From: Oidiodendron maius Zn
Taxonomy: Eukaryota; Ascomycota; Leotiomycetes; Myxotrichaceae
Assembly: GCA_000827325.1 (NCBI GenBank)
Contig: KN832870.1
Coordinates: forward strand, 5,270,001-5,334,000
Length of the DNA: 64,000 bases
Direction: 5' to 3'
A model generated the notes under the pieces. The model searched no databases. It worked only from the letters and a program-made list of their open reading frames with translations, and had not been told where the DNA came from. This document shows, piece after piece, positions 57,191-64,000 of the stretch. Position 1 is the stretch's first letter; the number at the start of each line of letters is the position of its first letter. The position numbers and the translations under genes were made by a program.

Positions 57191-57465
57191 GATCAGGCTA
57201 TACAAGCATACATATTTTCAAGAAATTGGTAGTTTAGTGGTCTAGCTATTTATTCTGATAGAGCACCAACTATCTGTTGGTGAGTATACAAAACCGCTGT
57301 ACAGGTCGACTGGTAAGTGTGCTAGCCAAGGTAGTCTCCTAAATAATTGGACAATATTTGAATTAGCTTGAGAAACAGAGAGAAATCTCCATGCTCTACC
57401 TCACTGAAAGTAAGAGAAACCTTCCTCTCTTCGCAGTGTAGAAATACGACGTACATGTAGTGAGG

Positions 57466-58455
57466 TCATACATATGGGGCGCTGACAAAGACACTCAAAG
57501 GAAGACTACATGCCACACCATAGTGAGGCATATCCACAGCCTCAGCGATCTTCAAGTCCGCTGCCACACTAGCAAGCATATAACTTTCTTCCCTTGTCAA
57601 CCCCTTCTCTCCCACCAACCAGGCTATCAACCCTCTCAGCGCCTTCCTACTGGCCTCCCTCAAGTCGGCATCTATTCCCAGGGCCGCATAATACCCCTTG
57701 CTTCCTCTGCCAATACTCTCTGCCTGAACCTTCTCATCCTTTGACGTGACATAATGCGGGCTCACCACCCATTCCTTTTCTTTCTCCACCGTAAGTCGTA
57801 CAGTAGCCTTCATAGGCGTCTCAATAGCCGTTCCACACACCTCCCCGTCTCCTTGTGCCGCATGTCCATCTCCACAGCTGAATAAAGCACCCGGCACCTT
57901 AACTGGGAGATACAACGAGCTGCCTTCTGTGATGTGCTTGCAGTCTATATTCCCGCCAGTCTCGTATGGCGGAATCGTACTGAACTGTCCTGCCTGTTCA
58001 GGAGCGATGCCCACAACTCCCAGGAATGGTCTCAGTGGGACATGAATACCATCCTTGAACACGGCATACCCATCTTTCGCATGCGTCTTCAAGTCCCAGA
58101 TCTTAAGCCCGTGATCTGTAAACTCATCACATAGCAGACCGAAATTCAGGGATCCAGGGAATATCGCTGTCCAGCCATATTCAGCAGTTTCAAGACGCAG
58201 GAAGTCCACGCGCAAGACGTCGCCTGGTGCGGCCCCCTCGACGTACACAGGCCCGATGGCAGGGTCGCCGAGGGCGAGGTCAAATTTTGGCACGTCAGCA
58301 GCTGTGGAGGTCGCTGTGAATTGATTATGGCCGCCGTCGAGCAGATCGAAGGTGATCTCTTCCCCGGACTTGACTGTGTGTACGGGAGGCAAGGAGTTAT
58401 CCCATTTCAGGTGGATGTGCTTGTGGAACTTGTGGGAGAGTTGAGCAGCCGCCAT
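57466..58455 (-). CDS. Acetamidase/formamidase family protein (FmdA/AmdA)
   Basis: Hydrolyses short-chain amides (formamide or acetamide) to acid and ammonia in characterised members. A single exon of 329 residues, starting at ATG 58455, spans the whole family domain. Landmarks: HIHLKWDNSLPPVHTVKSGE near the start, DLALGDPAIGPVYVEGAAPG, GGNIDCKHITEGSSLYLPV and the metal-site region SCGDGHAAQGDGEVCG near 190-206, then the C-terminal LREASRKALRGLIAWL and the ASVAADLKIAEAVD segment. All the conserved acidic and His residues I know of are present, so it looks functional. It may serve nitrogen scavenging. It stands between a retroelement relic and a decayed gene. Confidence 0.92.
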   Translation of the reverse strand: MAAAQLSHKFHKHIHLKWDNSLPPVHTVKSGEEITFDLLDGGHNQFTATSTAADVPKFDLALGDPAIGPVYVEGAAPGDVLRVDFLRLETAEYGWTAIFPGSLNFGLLCDEFTDHGLKIWDLKTHAKDGYAVFKDGIHVPLRPFLGVVGIAPEQAGQFSTIPPYETGGNIDCKHITEGSSLYLPVKVPGALFSCGDGHAAQGDGEVCGTAIETPMKATVRLTVEKEKEWVVSPHYVTSKDEKVQAESIGRGSKGYYAALGIDADLREASRKALRGLIAWLVGEKGLTREESYMLASVAADLKIAEAVDMPHYGVACSLPLSVFVSAPYV

Positions 58456-58988
58456 CGAATGATTTGTCCGCGTGACTTTTTATGAGTCTCCGTATTGAGG
58501 GTCTCTTTGTAAAATCTTACTAAAAAAGGGCCCTTTACTGATTTTCTTCCAATTTGTTGTTAGGGGTTAATCTCATATCAGCTTACAGATTTTAACAAGT
58601 GGGGTAAGTATCGCACCAACTCGGATAAACTTAAAAAGTGAACATGATATTCAGATGGAATTCTTCCATCCCACAATGCAACCTTGACAAGGTGAAAAAC
58701 ACAATGATATTATTAGTGAGGACTGAATATCTCATGCTTTGAATAAAATATCTTCATCAAGGGCAGGATGCAATGACGTACTAAAATCAGAAAAAACACA
58801 TATATCTGCCACTTTTATGCCTAATAACCAATGTGAGATGAATACTCAGGGATCATATTATCTACTAAGAAGGTTGAATTACCTATATAAATTCGTGACT
58901 AGTATATACAAATTCTTTTTACAGTACCCCTCCAGCCATCTCATCTCACTAATCCTGATACCACTGAATCTCTTATTAGAACACAAAT
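58456..58988. other. AT-rich intergenic stretch upstream of the amidase gene
   Basis: About 530 bases, AT-rich, containing the amidase promoter. No GATA-factor arrangement stands out. No gene was seen. Confidence 0.45.
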
Positions 58989-59377
58989 AAAATCCACTAG
59001 CACTGCCATTCTCCGAATCGTCCGATCTAGTAGAAGAGGGTCAGCTATAAGCTTGGCGATGTAGTCAGGGTGGTCATGATTGGTATCCGTGAGGCATTGG
59101 CGGCTTCTGCATCCTCGAATTCCAGTATGGGGATGACGTTCCACGGGAAGTCGTCCTGGCAGCCGAAGAGCAACTCGGCCTCGGTGTTATCATCTTCGCC
59201 GCGCTTCATATAGATGCGGGTATGCTTTACGGGGAAGGCGGTCTCCTTTATGGGCGGCATGTACTTCTCGAAAGTCCCCTAGAAGTCGGTGAACTTGGTG
59301 CCGGAATTGCGCCTGATGACAACGAGAATGGCGTAAGATACTTTGAGCAGTTTTATTGATGCTCTGAGTGGGGCCAT
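58989..59377 (-). pseudogene. Decayed EthD / dimeric alpha-beta-barrel gene
   Basis: From ATG 59377 the frame reads MAPLRASIKLLKVSYAILVV, then IRRNSGTKFTDF, and stops at a TAG at 59281-59279. The same frame continues as GTFEKYMPPIKETAFPVKHT, RIYMKRGED, and GCQDDFPWNVIPILEFEDAE. This matches the EthD-domain pattern (first strand, H-T-R region, QDDFPWD, ELxFED). The usual C-terminal block (YIAKLIADPLLLDR, then RMAVLVDF) follows in a different frame at about 59065-58989. One in-frame stop and one frameshift therefore separate three family blocks. A splice acceptor reading of TTCTAG cannot be excluded for the first break, but no donor fits. EthD proteins are small fungal or bacterial catabolic-cluster proteins of mostly unknown activity. 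Confidence 0.6.
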
Positions 59378-60309
59378 TAAGAATATGTAGCGAGCTCAGA
59401 GTCCGAATTTGTATGCTCCCGGACGACTGATTACTCTGCCTAGAGGATTACTATCTAGTAATTGCTTACAGTGGTACAGGTATAATTTAAGAGAAAAAGT
59501 GCAAAATTTTAAACTTCATATATTGGTAGTTATATTTCTAGTTAATTCCTCGGTGCATATAGGCGTATCAGAGCGTTGACAAAAGTGCGAGGAACAACTC
59601 CGATTCAAATGAAAAGGATTTAAGTACATTGCAACTTCAAGACCCACGATACACGTAAGGTCTTGTAAACTCAGGTAGACCCTGATGCAAAACAACCCGC
59701 TGATTTCGAACTGGTCAGCTCGTGCTTTTATGGAGAGGTAAGCCAGAGCGGGGCGTTCGAATATCCAAACTGCAACTGATAGGGAGGGTTCTTAAAATCT
59801 AACATGAGCATTAGATTTTAATATCGGAGTTTCTCCCGTGGACTTAACCATCCTTGCGCTTGCTTAGGTACTGGAGTTTTATCCCTGACGCAGATAAGCG
59901 GGTGCGGATGTTGATTGTCAACTACTAATGTCAACTATATATATATATATTGAGGGCCTCAATCTTCCGAAATCAGTGTCTGTACTAGCAGGGAATTTCT
60001 TGGATCGAGTATTCTTATTTTGCCTTAAATCAGAGACACGTATCTACAAGTCATCGAACTCTATGTTTAACAACCAAGGTTTACCGAAAGCCAAGTTACA
60101 GCATCTTTATTAATGCTCAGTCTATAACACCAGTAGACGAATTGGGCCAATTGGTGCTGAGCGGGAGAATATACCATTTTAGAGGCATTGACAGGTATGG
60201 CCATCTTTTGACTCTATTGCTCACCTTATTTAAGTCATTAGTTTATATCTGAAAGCAGCTGGCCTGGTGCATTCCTCTCCACGATGGAACTACCTGTATC
60301 GGAATTATC
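59378..60309. other. AT-rich intergenic stretch without a gene
   Basis: About 930 bases. A TA dinucleotide run lies at about 59937-59951. There are no long frames and no recognised element. It may be decayed sequence. Confidence 0.45.
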
Positions 60310-60669
60310 ATGAATCAGGAGACTACAAGCAGCAGGAAGGTACCTATCATATCCACCCAAGAATATTTGACATCTCTTTCAAATTCCCCCCAGAATAAAT
60401 CACTAATCTTCTCGGCGCAGATACTTAAGCCTCCGAAGTTCGAGACGAAACTGACCTCTTCTACCTTGCCAAAGAAAGTGCGTCTCCATCCACTCGCGTC
60501 GTGGGGGATACAAGCGGCTCCGTTGATCCATTATATTCTTCCGGCGTATATCTTGCGATTACCAGTGGCTTATCAGCAGCCGCATCAATTCGTTGCGGAT
60601 ATTCGCGGGGATTGTGATGACATCGCGGCTGCGGAGTGGGTCTCAGGGATTAGTTCAGTTCAAATATAG
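60310..60669 (+). CDS. Weak 119-codon ORF, possible fragment
   Basis: An ATG-started frame of 119 residues in otherwise gene-poor AT-rich sequence. It contains a moderately hydrophobic stretch (WGIQAAPLIHYILPAYILRL). No domain, signal peptide or intron signal supports it, and no family is recognised. It may be chance or the remnant of a larger gene. Confidence 0.2.
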   Translation: MNQETTSSRKVPIISTQEYLTSLSNSPQNKSLIFSAQILKPPKFETKLTSSTLPKKVRLHPLASWGIQAAPLIHYILPAYILRLPVAYQQPHQFVADIRGDCDDIAAAEWVSGISSVQI

Positions 60670-61830
60670 CGTAATATAGCGTTATCATTTCTTCCATAGA
60701 AAGGGGAAAATATTCTCTATAGATGCCTGTTCCGTCCTCAACGCAATTACTCATACCCGGCTGCCGTACCTCCTAAACGGGAAAGGGTAAAAAGGGAAAG
60801 ATAAGGTTCGTGGGGTATGAGGGATATAAGTAACACGTGACTACAAACACATGACGAATTCCTCATTTCCCCCCAAGTTCTCTCCTCTATTCCCCTCTTC
60901 TACCGTCTCTCACTTTCTCCGAACCCATTGGGCATTATCCTCGACCTCCCAGCACCTCCCTCAACCCCCCGTGCCCTCCAGTCGTCCCCGCCCTACATTC
61001 CCCTTAGGTCCCGCAATACTTGCGCATGTCCAGCCTCCCTTCCCGTGTTGCTATGGCCTCCGCTCAGAACCTGGAAACCAAGCCGGTCGCGCTCCAGAAC
61101 AGGCAACTCACATCCGCCTCCCACTGGACAGCGGGTAACGTGATCGCCAGTGGTGCCCCACAAGAGATATCGAGTGGAGAGGAGAGTGGAGGAAAGGGTG
61201 AAAGGGAGAACCAACGAGCCGGGGAGAAAAGGGCAGTGCTGACAGCCCTGTCTTGGGCTGATGTACCGCATCATACATTCCATGGCGGTGGGGTACTCTC
61301 GGGCTTTCCCAGATACAGCCATCCACTCTCCGCCCACAGCGCCGCCGTACAGTAAGGGAGGCCAGTGAGCGTCAGGGCAGGGCCGAGGATTGACAGGTGC
61401 TGAGATAGATAACCCGACCGTCATTCCTCACTAACTGCTGATCTTTTTCCAGTCCGTCCCATTTCTCCTATTCTCCTTCGATCGAGGCCGAGAGAGCGCA
61501 CGACGAAGCGACCGCTCATATCAACCTGCCAGGTCGGATCTGCTCTTGCGCCATAGCCCATATCCCCAGGCGCCTGTTCTCGCGCCCAAACCCCCTGGCG
61601 AAGTGGACCCGGGCGGCGTTTTCCCCCTTCTCCGCCTTATCCTACAATTCCGGACACCTGCACGCGACCAGGCAATGCTGCCTATGCCCAAGAACCGTCG
61701 CAGTCGTCTGGATGCTCAAGAACACTGGTATGCCCTCAATTGACACAGGGAGAACTCGCCCCTTCCAGCGCATCGTGCGACCAGCCGTCCTGCGCGCCTC
61801 CCAGGCGCTGTGGTAGCCGGCCTGGTCTCC
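60670..61830. other. CT-rich upstream region of the seven-helix gene
   Basis: About 1.16 kb. From 60850 to 61010 it is strongly CT-rich on the plus strand, like a long fungal 5' UTR or promoter. Short overlapping frames in both directions (60851-61743) lack family features. An unseen 5' exon of the next gene cannot be excluded. Confidence 0.45.
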
Positions 61831-63400
61831 ATGGCCCTCTATTCGTCCCCTCCGCCCGCCCGCACCCCTCAGGACGATAAGCCGACACTGCTCGTCTGCT
61901 GGTGGTGTTCTCTCTTCGCTGCTGTTATCATCCTCTTTCGTGTGACAGGCAGGTTTATTCGCTCGGAGAGGCTATTCAAGGAGGATTGGTTGGCCTTTGC
62001 CACGGTCATCCCTCTCGCGATTCGCATGGCCCTCGTGCATGTCATCCTTATATACGGGACGAACAATGTTATCACGACTGGCTTGACCCCCGATGAGATA
62101 AATAAACGGGAGATTGGGAGCAAGTTGGTGCTGGCGTCGAGGATCTTCTACGCTGCGACGTGAGTCGTCGTCTGATGTTTTATAGTGCTCAAGTAGCTAA
62201 CGAGCCAAACCTAGGCTATGGATGCTCAAGCTCACCATCACCGAATTCTTCAAGCGCCTGACCGTCACAATCTGGCGACGATCATACGAGTACATCCTCC
62301 AGTTCATTAGGTGGTTTCTACTTATCACTTTTATCGCCATCGTTATTTCCGACCTCGTCGAATGCCACCCCACAGTCCACTATTGGCAGGTGGTTCCCGA
62401 TCCCGGCGGGCAGTGCAGGCAAGGTTATGCGCAGCTTCTCACCATGGGGACGGTTAACGTTATTACCGATATCCTTTTGGTGATTTTTCCAATTCCTATT
62501 ATCATCCGGTCATCGATGGGCTTCAAGCGAAAAGCACAGCTTGTTGCTCTTTTTAGCGCATCTCTTCTCCCTGTCGGAACTACCCTATACCGACTGCCCA
62601 ATGTCATCAACCGACATGGAAGTCAGCAATACCGCTCACTTCTGGCTTCCGTCGAGATATTATTTGCAGCTGCAGTCGCCAACGCTCTGATCCTCGGCTC
62701 CTTTGTGCGCGATAAGGGCGTCAAGAAGCACCGCTGGAAGTTGGGTTCCCAGAGCGATAGTGTAGAGCGCACCACGAGTCGGAGAGGCACCGCTACCAAT
62801 CATTGGGGAAGTGATGAAGACCTGGTACGCGATTTGGGCATTGGCCTGGATCCGAAACTTCGAGGCTCGGTTGCGTGGAACGTTCCTCGGCCGGCACCCA
62901 TGGCAGTGGCTGGAAATATTCCGGTCAAGAAGGGCCAGCCAGACTGGGCATTCCCACCGCAGAGGAGGGATTCCGATGACGATCTGGACTTCATTGATAG
63001 ACCGGATGGTGCTGGAGACATCCCTGGGGCCCCGAGGAAAGTCTCGTTCTTCGACGTTGGGGGCCTATTAGAAGAGGATATGCCACCGAGGGCCAGTACA
63101 GGGAGAACTGACACGGACGGCGAGGGTTCTACCACGCCTGGGCGCGCTGATCGGTCTTGGTACCATGACGATGCAGGACTTTCACCCCCTCCAGCACCCA
63201 AACGAGGCGGCTCTGCTGCTCTCCTCCAGGATCTCGGGGGCTTACTTGGGTCTAAGCCCAAGGATATCACGCCTCCGCGCAGCTACGAACTTCAGACCAT
63301 GGTTCATGCAAATCCCCCCTACGATGCAATAGCGCCTCATGAGCTATCGCGCCAGAAGACGGAGATCTCGTTACAAGATGTCGGGGGCCTTCTCAATTGA
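61831..63400 (+). CDS. Fungal multi-helix membrane protein with DVGGLL-motif tail
   Basis: Exons 61831-62159 and 62215-63400 (donor GTGAGT, CTAAC branch site, CTAG acceptor) give 504 residues. The first 300 hold about seven hydrophobic helices: TLLVCWWCSLFAAVIILF (helix 1), LAFATVIPLAIRMALVHVIL, LVLASRIFYAATLWMLK (across the intron), FIRWFLLITFIAIVISDL, a Cys pair in VECHPTVHYW and PGGQCRQGY, then VNVITDILLVIFPIPIII and two more. This matches the fungal rhodopsin-like (Pth11-related) membrane family, thought to sense or scaffold at the plasma membrane. The 200-residue tail is hydrophilic and carries three copies of a D-(V/L)-G-G-L-L motif at residues 390, 449 and 498, the last ending the protein. 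The function is unknown. Confidence 0.82.
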
Positions 63401-64000
63401 AGCTCTTTTGAACATCGCGTGTGTACACTTATCCTTTTCTTGTTGATTATACTTTGAGCACACGAGATATGAAAAGGAGGCACTGGCGTCATGGGGTTTT
63501 GTTTTGTTGAAGACTGAAATGTTACTATACCAAGTTGTGTTTTGAAGCATTGCGGGAGGAAGTAACTTTAGATGTTATATACCACACCGGGTTCTACGGA
63601 GAAACGTTTCCCCATAGGACAAATCCATGAATAGACTTTAGTGTCAAATGTCGTCCCTGTACGCAATATTCAAGATCACTACCGATTTAATCTCGATTCA
63701 CTGGCAGTGCAAGAGTTCTCCACATCCCACATACGTATATATTTGCACAGCCACCACCAGCCTTGCTGTGGCTTACATAACTTCCAGATCCTCCAAGCGT
63801 AACATTCATCCTTTCTCGACCAACTTCCTATCACTTACCGCAAATATCTCCCTAAGCATCATCATTCATTTCTCATTCAGCATGGATTAATACATTCACT
63901 TCAGCAGCTTTAAATTTAGCCATCCTTTACTCATCCTTACGTCCTCTTCGGCCTACTTCTGCTTTATACTCCCATCCTTGAACGATTCTTCGACGCATTC
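63401..64000. other. 3' flank to window edge
   Basis: 600 bases downstream of the membrane-protein gene. AT- and CT-rich sequence to the edge could be a leader of a gene beyond the window, but no coding start is supported. Confidence 0.4.

Overview
The window is nuclear DNA of a filamentous ascomycete, most probably one of the Eurotiales (Aspergillus, Penicillium or a relative). The evidence is short GT-AG introns of about 43-143 bases, CT-rich leaders, fungal Zn2Cys6 and C2H2 regulators, and a 928-residue kinesin-1 and 151-residue Rad6 that match Aspergillus KinA and UvsJ in length. Genes lie on both strands without operons. All exon coordinates were derived by hand from splice signals and reading frame.

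Layout. 0-8 kb: a regulator with homeodomain, Zn-cluster-like and C2H2 elements (cut by the left edge), a small single-pass membrane protein, a CYSTM stress-type protein and a mitochondrial acetoacetyl-CoA thiolase. 8.4-14.8 kb: a Zn2Cys6 regulator, an MmgE/PrpD-family enzyme and a sugar-porter MFS transporter. These three share a 13-base palindromic motif, TCGG-N5-CCGA, found twice (as an inverted pair) in the regulator's own promoter and twice in the divergent promoter of the enzyme and transporter. I read this as a compact, probably self-regulated catabolic or detoxification module. 15-19.5 kb: Rad6-type E2 and kinesin-1. 19.9-27 kb: a large C2H2 protein, an intron-split 71-residue gene, an NTF2-like SigF-like membrane protein and a second C2H2 protein. 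27-36 kb: a GNAT acetyltransferase, a weak hypothetical gene, a five-exon Zn-cluster protein and a TauD-type dioxygenase. 36-43.4 kb: a kinase-like protein lacking the catalytic Asp, a TPR protein with one shortened repeat, a multi-pass membrane protein and an amino-acid permease. 43.8-55.8 kb: three long housekeeping-type genes on the minus strand, namely an F-box protein, the HtrA-like protease Nma111 and tubulin cofactor D.

From 55.9 to 60.8 kb the sequence turns AT-rich and gene-poor. It holds a fossil of a Ty1/copia-like retroelement, an acetamidase/formamidase gene and a decayed EthD-domain gene. The window ends with a seven-helix-type fungal membrane protein whose cytosolic tail carries three copies of a D-(V/L)-G-G-L-L motif.

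The most promising undescribed system is the regulator / PrpD-like enzyme / MFS module with its shared motif. Other points worth following are the mitochondrial-targeting-like extension of Nma111, the 71-residue protein and the DVGGLL-tailed membrane protein. I saw no tRNA, rRNA or CRISPR, and no backbone gene of a secondary-metabolite cluster.
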